Assembly: GCA_034231615.1 (NCBI GenBank)
Contig: CM067311.1
Span: 17,380,143 to 17,444,142 of the forward strand
Origin: Meghimatium bilineatum
Lineage: Eukaryota > Mollusca > Gastropoda > Stylommatophora > Philomycidae
DNA: 64,000 nt
Direction of reading: 5' to 3'
Positions 55,768 to 64,000 of this stretch are shown here, piece after piece (positions within the stretch are counted from its first letter, which is position 1; each line of letters opens with the position of its first letter). A program made the translations under genes and the position numbers. The notes under the pieces are model-generated. The model made no database searches. It had not been told where the DNA came from and saw only the letters and a list, made by a program, of their open reading frames with translations.

Positions 55768-56105
55768 TGTGGGATTTAAGACAAATCTGGACTCATCCAT
55801 GACCATACCGTTATCCCACTTGAACGATCTTCTCTGTGGGCAGCAGTCATGTGTGGTCGAAGGGCTGGCCGACAAGCACGGAGATCGGCATAGTTAAAGC
55901 TATTCCTAATAGTCTAATAACTGACTCCGGTGTTGTCAGTATCTCTGAGGAATTGCCTGATAACATTTGCACATACAGTTCTCTTTTGCAGTGATAACCT
56001 CTGAATTGAGCGATCTTCTCAAGGTGTAGTGACTCTATGTCGACCAAAGCGTTGCTGCTCCTCGACGATGTCAGTCTGGGGCAAAGCGCTGCAGCAGTCT
56101 GACAA

Positions 56106-56837
56106 TACCTGAAGACTTTTCATATAGTCAACTTTCTGTGTTCCGCCAAAGGACGAGTCTGTGGCGCCCTATTTACATATTTATTATCACTGCTGTCCCC
56201 CTTAAAATCACGGTAATCTCATGGGGTGTTGTATGTCATAACTTGAGAATCATTGCCTTATACAACTGCCCAAGCCGAGAATAAATATTTAATCTATTAG
56301 CTTAAAGATTGTTCGCAAAGATACAAAAATGTCATACATTCTCAGTGATATACTATAACCAATCAACTTATCGAATATAGCATGTAATCATGTTTGATTA
56401 ATGTGGATTTGAAATCTAGAACAATTAGAATTATTCCATACGAGACAGAACATAATCTAGCTCAATTAGAGTAATTCCATATGGGAAAGATTATAGGAAA
56501 AGCAGATCATAATAGGGAAATATTCAAACAAGTGGGTGGAAGCTTCATCGAATATTTTTGGTTATCGTCATTACGTTGATAGCGTCCTGGAAGAACCTGC
56601 AAATTTGGCGGCCTGTCCCCCCAAGTGGAGTATTTTCCTAAAAAGGATTACTTTTTTGCGTTCATGGCATTTTTTGGGTAATCTTTTCCTCGTTTCCGAG
56701 TACTGAATTTCATGGTCTGATTTTTATATTTGGTTTTATATGTGGAAATTTGGAGAGAGTGCATATGAAGTGTATGTGTGGTTAGTGTGTCAGAGAGTAT
56801 AATTTTAATAATGGGAAAGAGTGCTTGCCGAAAGAGG
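56106..56837. other. No gene recognised
   Basis: AT-rich unique sequence with a near-duplicate TAGAACAATTAGAATTATTCC / AGCTCAATTAGAGTAATTCC pair near 56416-56475. No supported feature. Confidence 0.45.
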
Positions 56838-56955
56838 TTAACAAGGAAGTATTAGGGTAGAGTTGGCTGTGCCATCCCATAGAGCGCCAAAATGATCAGA
56901 AGCCATGCAGAGATTGGATGTGTTTCGCCAAAAGGCGCATATCAAGATGGAAACT
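56838..56955 (+). mobile_element. Diverged SINE B middle fragment
   Basis: AGAGTTGGCTGTGCCATCCC, then AGAAGCCATGCAGAGATTGG and CGCCAAAAGGCGCATATC keep the SINE B order with many differences and no ends. Confidence 0.65.
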
Positions 56956-57084
56956 ATAAGACAACTATAAAACACAGCAGTAGATTCTAGTCATGGAAAA
57001 TGAATCATCATCCTTATCAATTTCGTTTGTGCGGGTTTTTTTCCCCGTAAGTAGTTCAACTTGTAATCCCAGTACATTTACTCT

Positions 57085-57310
57085 ACTGTTCGAAACAATA
57101 TTAGAACTCGCAGCCTATCCGCTTCCCCATTGTGTCTCTGAACACTCCGCGATTCTGGGAGAGTTGACCTGCCGCAGTTAAAGACATGGTTAAGCAATCT
57201 GAAATATCACTGAACCATCGTCGTCTTGGACGCCCTCCTTCCTTGTTGCCGTTAACTATGCCTTCTATTATTAATCTTATTAATCTTTCCACTCTGTTAT
57301 TTTATGTCAG
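57085..57310 (-). mobile_element. RT C-terminal fragment, copy 2 (QLSQNRGV subtype)
   Basis: The minus strand reads MERLIRLIIEGIVNGNKEGG, RPRRRWFSDISDCLTMSLTA and AGQLSQNRGVFRDTMGKRIG, clearly related to 51515-51735. Open for 63 codons. Confidence 0.84.
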
Positions 57311-57934
57311 ATGACCAAAAGCAAAACAAAACACAGCTTTCGCGTTAAGATGTTGTTATGTGTTTTTTTGGCTATATAGTATTGCATAAACAGCAAAAAA
57401 TCGCGCTCACATTTTACATTTATACACAAAATTGTGCATGCAAAGGAATATCCCAACTACATTTACAGGAAATGTGAGATAGTTCTCATTACTTCAAGAG
57501 TGTATTCAAAACATTTATAAAAATGTTTTAAGATCAAATAGTCTTATGTATTTCTTGTGGCATTGGTGTTGAAGAGGAATACGTGTATTTGATCATTCTG
57601 TAAATAAAGGTGACTGCTAACAAAATTGTTTGAAGCAAAACGATGAAGTACCAGTGGATTCTGTTCTAAGTCTGTGATATTGTTAGAATTTGGTCGATGT
57701 GGGAACAACAGAGATTGACACATCAACTATTTTATTCGGATTCTTCAGACTCGAAAAGATCGACTACGGCTAAGGAATGGCTAAGTGCAAACCAATCGTT
57801 GCCAATACGTCTCTTCATCCTAAAGCACGTGCTCTTCACATTTTATTCAGTGTTCAATATCTATTTGTGCGAGGGCATCGCATGTTATGTTACATCACAA
57901 AGTTTGAAAGTCTAGTCTAGTGCGGCAACTTGAC
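57311..57934. other. No gene recognised
   Basis: A 72-codon plus-strand frame (57697-57915; YSDSSDSKRSTTAKEWLSAN) has no recognised domain. It sits beside a transposase remnant and might be noise. Confidence 0.4.
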
Positions 57935-58560
57935 CTCTAACATCAGCCCACATTACGTTGAATGGAATTGAGATCTGAATGGTAATGTTCTAACCGAAGA
58001 GAAGTATGACCAAGCTCAGCGATGAACTTCTCAATTACAAAAGTCTTCGTCTTCTTCATCCGTCTCACAAGTTCTAAGAACTCTGGTTTGAATTTATTGC
58101 AGCAAAAAAGATACATTTTCTTTTGCAAACCATGTCATGATTTCTTGTGTTGTGCTTGATGAAGTGGGAATTTTGTCTTAAAGTGATAGTACATTATGAT
58201 AGGAGCCATAGTCCGTTAAGAATACACGATGACCTATCCAACTCTGGTAGAAGTTAGTTCACTAACCAAAACCTGAAAATAATTCCATTAATTTCGGCGT
58301 AGTAGTCTTTATCATCTGTAGATAATGCTTGGAAAATAAGTTCTGCCCCACTGACACCACCATTTGCGTTGCTATCTGCATAATCTATTACAATGAGTTT
58401 ACCTTTGATGCTTGAAGTTTCCCTTTTCTTAGTTCTATCAAGTGATTGCCACTCTTTATCAAATGTGTGGTGAGCTGTTATCCACGATTCATCCAGATAT
58501 GCTATGTCATAGCCTTCCATCCTACACTCACGTATCTGTCTCATATATTTGCATTGCGCA
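57935..58560 (-). mobile_element. IS630/Tc1-like DDE transposase pseudogene (YLDESW type)
   Basis: The minus strand reads GYDIAYLDESWITAHHTFDK and KGKLIVIDYADSNANGGVSG (58254-58530), an open 96-codon stretch; after a disrupted gap, KFLELVRRMKKTKTFVIEKF and RLEHYHSDLNSIQRNVG (57943-58080). YLDESW holds the first Asp; the final DLNPIE-like motif is DLNSIQ, so the last acidic residue is lost. A different family from the Tc1 copy at 54400. Confidence 0.83.
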
Positions 58561-58698
58561 GCTAGAAGGTGTGTTTTCTCACATTATTCTTGCTTGTAAA
58601 AGTTTCCGAAAAGTGAAACAGCTGCCCCTAACAATCCTCCATAATGCGGTTTTATAAATATTAATATGCAATCGCTGCACAGACGAGTTTACGTGGCA

Positions 58699-58815
58699 TG
58701 ATTACATAATTATTAGTCACTCATGATTACATAATTATTAGTTACTCATGATTACATAATTATTAGTCACTCAGGATTACATAATTATTAGTCACTCAGG
58801 ATTACATAATTACCT
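58699..58815. repeat. 25-bp array, about 4.5 copies
   Basis: GATTACATAATTATTAGTCA starts the unit; the last two copies have CTCAGG instead of CTCATG. Confidence 0.93.
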
Positions 58816-59110
58816 TTCTGTTTTATCCAAAGGTTAAATGACTATTTAATAACATTAGGGTTGCTGTGTTTTATTTTTAGAATTTTGTATATTGTAATTA
58901 ATATTCGGTCTCTTCCAGCTTATTTGCAAAAGTAACTGTACAATTGTGCTGTTCAATTTTGCATTATAGTAAGTTTACATTTGAAACTCATATTGTAACA
59001 CAACATTTACTTACATATATAAATGGTCTAAATTGAGCAAGATATCAAAATGAAACACATCGAATATACGATACGCCTTCAAGTAAACTGGAATATTTAA
59101 ATATTATTTT

Positions 59111-59340
59111 AAGATTAAACAATTTAGGGACCAAACCCGAAATAAAGGAATGACGAAAACGGATGTGCTGAACCTCGGACGTCCGGACCACAAGTGGCCA
59201 ACCGGGGTGCAAATAATCACAGTTTTACTATGGAACTTGCAGCACAACGTACTTCACGCTCCCTGGCGGAAATCACACGAAATATTCGTTGTGGTTATTT
59301 GAGAGCGAACGCTGAAGAAGAAGAAGATTAAACAATTTAG
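59111..59340 (+). mobile_element. SINE-like family E copy, 17-bp perfect TSD
   Basis: AAGATTAAACAATTTAG occurs at 59111-59127 and 59324-59340. The insert ends TTTGAGAGCGAACGCTGAAG with an AAG tail, like families B and C, but its body (TCGGACGTCCGGACCACAAG) is different. No A or B box identified. Confidence 0.9.
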
Positions 59341-60544
59341 TTATCCACCAACAACAAAATACACCCTTATGTATCTTCTATAGGCATACCCAGTATTTCT
59401 GCGTTTTTCATTGGTGACAATCTTGATAACACATAACAAGGATCAATGAAAATCAGGAAAAATTTCATGCCAAATACGAAGTCTGCCAATAAACATAAAA
59501 ACTCTAAATAAACGACAAATAACGACACATTAAGATTCATGTTGTTTCCGTAACATAGTAGGAGGATGTGATATCATCATTAAAGTTTATGTATCGATAG
59601 AAAAATCAATCACTGATAACGTCTTCTTATGTTTATCGTGCCTTTAATTATCCAGTATATTTATACTTTGTGTCACAGCTAATGAAGAGTTGGAGAGAAA
59701 TAAAATCTAATAAACAAATAAAACTTATTCCCATCAACAAGTACTGTCGAAAGACTCGGTTGTACGGTAAAAATAAGGCACATTATGTACATTCACAAAA
59801 CCTTTATAAATGTATAATTTATAGAGAACATTTTCTAATCTTGTAAAATTTTTTAAGGACAAAAAATGGTTTCATAGGGTCGTGGTGAATTTCAAGTAGG
59901 ATCCAAAAGTTCTTTTCGATCTAAAAATTAGTTTTGGAGAAAATAATTTCAACTTCTTCTTCTTCTGCAATCAGTTTCCAAAGTCTATACAGGAAGGTGA
60001 ACCCACTGAGTAACATGAATTATGGAACGAACTATAATAGATGCAACCCTATTTAGTAACACAGACAGGTAGAGCAGGATCACAAACTAAGTATACTATT
60101 TAGAACAGGAACCATTTCACACTTGGTTCATAGATCTCTAACAGTGTGCTTGTTTACCTTCTTATCTTAGAATTGATAGTCAACTGCTGAAGATAAGAGA
60201 GGGTTGAGGTTGGGTATAGAGGGCGGTTATAATACAACCAGTCCCCATAAGTCTCTTTCCTTGTTCTTCTTTTCAAACTACTAATCCAAGATACGTGCAG
60301 GTATTCCTATATGTTGTCCAACTTCTTGTTAGTATATATCCCACACCGGCCTCCGTGGTTGAGGGGATAGTAAATTAGTGATATGTGATTATATGAACCC
60401 ACTTCGGTAGACTTCAGGCATTTGAGTTCCGTCACTTTCCGGTAATACGAAAGATGGGCATCTCTGTATAGTTCCCGTGATGCGTTGATTGTATATTTTC
60501 AGAGTACCCGTTAATTGTCCCTGCTATTTAAAGAAAACATAACG
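59341..60544. other. No gene; possible tRNA-like head near 60350 and SINE-tail remnant near 59955
   Basis: GCCTCCGTGGTTGAGGGGAT near 60350 resembles an A box, with TTTGAGTTCCGTC downstream as a poor B box. TCTTCTTCTTCTGCAATCAG near 59957 resembles an inverted SINE tail. The rest is unassigned AT-rich sequence. Confidence 0.4.
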
Positions 60545-60700
60545 GTTATAAAGCCAGAGGCAGGCCATGTAAAAAATGGATCATAGAAATCAAAGAAGCC
60601 ACAGGAACAAGCTTACAAACGAGCACACAAGAAGGCCATCTCCAGAGAACTCTTCCACCCCTGACGCCGCAAGGCAAACAAGGGACAGAGCGTATAGATA
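60545..60700 (+). mobile_element. RTE-like RT C-terminal fragment
   Basis: The plus strand gives YKARGRPCKKWIIEIKEATG, then TSLQTSTQEGHLQRTLPP, related to 54079-54205 (YKTRGRPCKWWIKEIK). It ends in an AGATAGATAGAT-type tail near 60695-60720. Confidence 0.75.
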
Positions 60701-60759
60701 GATAAATAGATAGATAGATTACAAAAACTGTAAAAAACTAAGTCTCAGCTCGCACATGC

Positions 60760-60763
<4 letters not shown>

Positions 60764-60828
<65 letters not shown>

Positions 60829-60830
60829 TT
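60764..60830. repeat. (AAT)n microsatellite
   Basis: About 22 uninterrupted triplets, then degenerate ones to 60850. Confidence 0.95.
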
Positions 60831-61593
60831 AGTAACAATAATAATAATGAAATACAAATTATAATTATTACTAGAATATATCATACTCTCAAACATGTTG
60901 ATATTCCTTTACCATTTGAGTGATGGATAGCCATTAAACACAATCGGAAACAGTAAAAAGTAGTACCTAAGAACAAACGTTGAGTCTACGAAAGCAACAG
61001 ACACAAGGAGTCGGGTAAAAAAATGTGCACTATGAAACTTGTGGTCACAAACTTACAGAAGCTGGCCATCTACTGAATTCTGACTGTCGGTTTCCATAAC
61101 AACGGGAGCAATTATGTAAAAGTTAAGTCCCAGCTAATAACAGGAGATTCGGGAGGTCTTTAAGATCTGGAACTTGGCAAGTCACATCCACGGAACGATA
61201 ACTGCCGCATCAGAAACGAAATGTACAGATTGTACTTTGGAGAATTCTAACCGTCTGTGTCTCTTGTCTATATTCCACTTATATGAATGGTAATTTTCGT
61301 GTCTGTGTTATTTTTCGTCTCTTTGATTTAATATATCTTTACATGACTGTCTCTAATCTTTTTTATTTCTCTTTCTATCCATCTATATTTTCCTTCCTTA
61401 TTTCAAATTTCTTTTTATCAACCTATATTTTCCTTCATTTTCCTTGCTCGCTACAAATGTGACTGGCATTTACATATTGAAGGGAGGAAAAGACGTAGAT
61501 GATTGACTTCACTGTACTCGGGTTACCCCATTTGTTTTCCGTTCCTCTTGACGAAGCGACATGTCGTCTGCAGGGTGTCCAATTCATATCACG
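60831..61593. other. No gene recognised
   Basis: Unique sequence with a TC-rich part near 61360-61440 (TATTTTCCTTC twice). No supported feature. Confidence 0.45.
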
Positions 61594-61640
61594 TATAATC
61601 CGTAGCTTCAAGCAATAATCCCCACTTTTCTCCGCACGAA
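61594..61640 (-). mobile_element. SINE D core fragment
   Basis: On the minus strand GGGATTATTGCTTGAAGCTA follows the SINE D core (GATTGTCGCTTGAAGATACG). Confidence 0.5.
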
Positions 61641-61841
61641 ATCTGCTCTACAAAGGCAGCGTCGCGAGCATACTTACATAGTCACATTGAACACAGGGTT
61701 GATAGATGGTCATTTCACAAATTTTGTGATTTTTATACCAAAAAACCTTGACATGTGTAACTGTTATATTTTTCGTCAGAAAATGTTTTAATTTTAGCCC
61801 ATTTTTTGGTTTAAATCGAGTAAACACGATGTTACAAACAG

Positions 61842-62064
61842 TACACTTCCCCTCACCTAATAGTACACTTCCCCTCACCTAATAGCACACTTCTCCTTAC
61901 CTAATAGCACACTTCCCCTCACCTAATATCACACTTGCCCTCACCGAATATAACACACTTCCCCTAATCTAATAGCACACTTCCCCTCACCTAATATCAC
62001 ACTTGCCCTCACCAACTATAACACACTTCCCCTCACCTAATAATACACTTCCCCTCACCTAACA
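61842..62064. repeat. About 22-bp array (CACTTCCCCTCACCTAATAG), 10 copies
   Basis: Units vary between TAGTACACTTCC, TAGCACACTTCC and TATCACACTTGCC, with two copies extended to 25 bp by ATAACA. A block (61905-61965) is repeated at 61975-62030. Confidence 0.9.
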
Positions 62065-63120
62065 TTAAGATACATCTGCTGGTAACATATGGTGGTATTC
62101 ACATTAAAAAATGAACAACTTTTTTTAGGAAAAATAAACTTGGCAAAGTAATACGGCTCTAAAAACATTATATGAACTGGCATATAAAGTCAGAAATAAA
62201 TGTTAATATTTTCATTAGTTTGGGATACCATATTTGAGGATACGTTTTGAGTGAGAAATTGTGCAGACAATCGAATACCTTTAGGAGATTTGTTTAGTTA
62301 ATAATTGGTGGGGATTGCATTTTCACTGATTTTTCGATGGTTTGAGTTTGTTTCTCCACTGCAACACTGATTTTTTGTTAACGATAACAATTTGCTAGCA
62401 CGTTGATGAGTCCTGACGTTTGACGGGCCTGTTCAGGGTTATCAGGGCCGATTATAGGACAACTGTTTCTGTAACCGGAGTTTAGATCACATTATATAAC
62501 CAGTTATATAATTGAATATCAATGTTTTTCTGGCGAAATTGAAGAGGAAGAATTATACAACCCACCGTCCAATGAGGTACAGTTGATTGTGGGCCCGTCT
62601 CAAAAACAAACTTGGTCGAATTAGCCTGTGATTAGCATTGTTCTAGCGATTTGATTGGATGTTGCAGTGGTGCCTAAAAATTCAAAACAATTGCGCATGC
62701 GGTTGCGTCTGTGGGTCTCATAATGGCTCACAAGACAAACCACCCATGCAACAGAAAACCTTAGTAGATGACATGCCTTTATATTGAGGTTATCTTTTAT
62801 AGAAGCTTCATGGCACGTCATCTATACAATCCCGTAGTCGTAACCTTCGATAACAGTTACCATGTTGTTCCGACAGACCGACAGTTCCGTAACTGTACTT
62901 GAACTAGTTACGGGCACGGCGTGGATGGGTGGAACAACACAGAAACCTGTCGCAAGGGCCAGAGTTGTGCCCTGATGTCGCCTTCTGTTTCAGTGGAATT
63001 AGACTCGAAACACAATCGAGTTGAATGGCTGCTGGAACAGATAGCGGAACACATATGGAATATCTCATGTGCTGTGAGGCCAGTTTCTAATCAAGAATAA
63101 AGAAGAGAATCAAAACAATT
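62065..63120. other. No gene recognised
   Basis: About 1 kb of unique sequence. TTGATGAGTCCTGACGTTTG near 62402 was examined and is not a ribozyme. Short frames only. Confidence 0.45.
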
Positions 63121-63185
63121 ATCTAAAGGAGTATCGGTAGATAAGTGGTTAGTGCGCTGGCTTTATACCGGGTGATCTAGGGTTT
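63121..63185 (+). mobile_element. tRNA-like SINE head resembling family A
   Basis: GATAAGTGGTTAGTGCGCTG resembles the family A A-box region (CTGTGGTTAGCGCACTGG), and GGGTTTAGTGTCC is a poor B box. Downstream sequence does not match family A. Confidence 0.45.
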
Positions 63186-63419
63186 AGTGTCCAGTTCAAC
63201 TGGGGATATTTTTAAAATCAACCTCTTCTATGTAATGGGTAAGGACGCCGGGATGCTGACCACACCATACCTAGGTATGCTGTTAGTAATGGAAAGTACA
63301 ATTAACACACCAAAAATTACTTCTCAGTGGCATGTCCATTGGAAATCTACTACAACATATGTAACTCGGGCTAGTCATTATTCTTAGAGGATAGGGAATA
63401 TAACACAAACCATATGGGC

Positions 63420-64000
63420 ACTTTATGAAATAACAACCATCTGAACACTATGAAATAGCGACCCTCTGAACACTCTATGAAATAGCTTCCATTTGTGCAC
63501 TGTATGATATAGCAACAATTTGTAGACTGTATGATATAGCAACCATTTGTATGATATAGCAACAATTTGTAGACTGTATGATATAGCAACCATATGTGCA
63601 CTGTATGATATAGCAACAATTTGTGCACTGTATGATATAGCAACAATTCGTAGACTGTATGATATAGCAACCATTTGTAGACTGTATGCTATAGCAACAA
63701 TTTGTAGACTGTATGATATAGCAACCATTTGTAGACTGTATGCTATAGCAACAATTTGTAGACTGTATGCTATAGCAACAATTTGTAGACTGTATGATAT
63801 AGCAACAATTTGTGCACTGTATGATATAGCAACCATTTGTAGACTGTATGATATAGCAACCATTTGTAGACTGTATGCTATAGCAACAATTTGTAGACTG
63901 TATGATATAGCAACCATTTGTAGACTGTATGCTATAGCAACAATTTGTAGACTGTATGCTATAGCAACAATTTGTAGTCTGTATGATATAGCAACAATTT
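63420..64000. repeat. 27-bp array, about 21 copies, runs off right edge
   Basis: ATAGCAACCATTTGTAGACT starts the unit. CAACC/CAACA, TAGACT/TGCACT and TGAT/TGCT variants give a complex pattern; a pair-wise period of 54 bp is visible at 63690-63780. The left copies (63420-63490) are degenerate. The minus-strand frame (YSLQIVAIS) is a by-product. Confidence 0.95.

Larger units (their letters stand above)
54400..56105 (-). mobile_element. Tc1/mariner DD34E transposase pseudogene, expanded and interrupted
   Basis: On the minus strand: N-terminal helix region remnants (55850-56047), FKWDNGMVMDESRFVLNPTD (first catalytic Asp, near 55795), a SINE insertion, HNSLYVIVNLNG-like residues near 55330-55370, then ILALQVIGCNT expanded as a 38-bp array, then KENNARPQRYRAVNDFLQQV and DWPANSPDMNAIKCLWYEL (54500-54650). 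The second catalytic position is Asn and the third is Lys; exactly 34 residues separate them, as in DD34E. With two acidic residues lost it cannot be active. Confidence 0.92.

Noticed and set aside
62400-62432. Hammerhead-like TTGATGAGTCCTGACG
   Set aside because: The required CUGAUGA is altered and no GAAA element is present.

Overview
The window reads as intergenic or intronic DNA from an animal nuclear genome. It has low coding density, AT-rich background, non-LTR retrotransposon debris of RTE, CR1/Jockey-like and RNase H-bearing types, Tc1/mariner-like transposase remains, several SINE-like families with 11-17 bp target-site duplications (TSDs), and about forty tandem arrays. No bacterial operon, rRNA, CRISPR array or canonical tRNA is visible. 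The TE mix and minisatellite load would fit an aquatic invertebrate (a mollusc or other lophotrochozoan is my guess), but nothing here fixes the taxon.

The only convincing host-gene piece is on the minus strand at 34508-34711: a 68-codon first coding exon starting MGLGGSED, with an N-myristoylation-type start, ending in phase at a strong GTAAGT donor. The intron begins about 30 bp from a 64-bp x 13 VNTR (33613-34475). The rest of that gene would lie at lower coordinates and was not found with confidence.

Layout. 1-8 kb: tandem arrays around RTE and CR1-like fragments, including an array of tRNA-like A-box units (6306-7045). 7.5-9 kb: a 12-bp and a 31-bp array. 9.6-14 kb: SINEs, a retroposon with inverted arms inserted in an RTE copy, and a nested SINE-in-SINE insertion. 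14.5-25 kb: long arrays (47, 37, 46, 44 and 28 bp units), an RTE copy with an intact YADD motif, a Tigger-like MITE. 25.4-27.1 kb: a 30-bp x 54 array open in three frames. 27.6-32 kb: C2H2-ended retrotransposon tail, SINEs, RNase H fragment, MITE. 33.6-37.5 kb: VNTRs and the host exon. 38-49 kb: SINEs, 5'-truncated RTE copies with TSDs, RNase H element, Tc1 N-terminus. 49-56 kb: CR1-like tail, (AT)n, an RTE copy carrying a 39-bp coding expansion, and a Tc1 transposase pseudogene carrying a 38-bp expansion plus a SINE. 56-64 kb: decayed transposase, SINEs, and a 27-bp array running off the right edge.

The main theme is that several minisatellites are visibly amplified pieces of transposable elements (39 bp in an RTE reverse transcriptase, 38 bp in a Tc1 transposase, 41 bp from a SINE 3' end, and a tRNA-like promoter unit). 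By my own summation tandem arrays cover about 17 kb, roughly a quarter of the window. Repeat family labels A-E, RTE-1 and RTE-2 are mine, defined by copies within this window; no database was searched.
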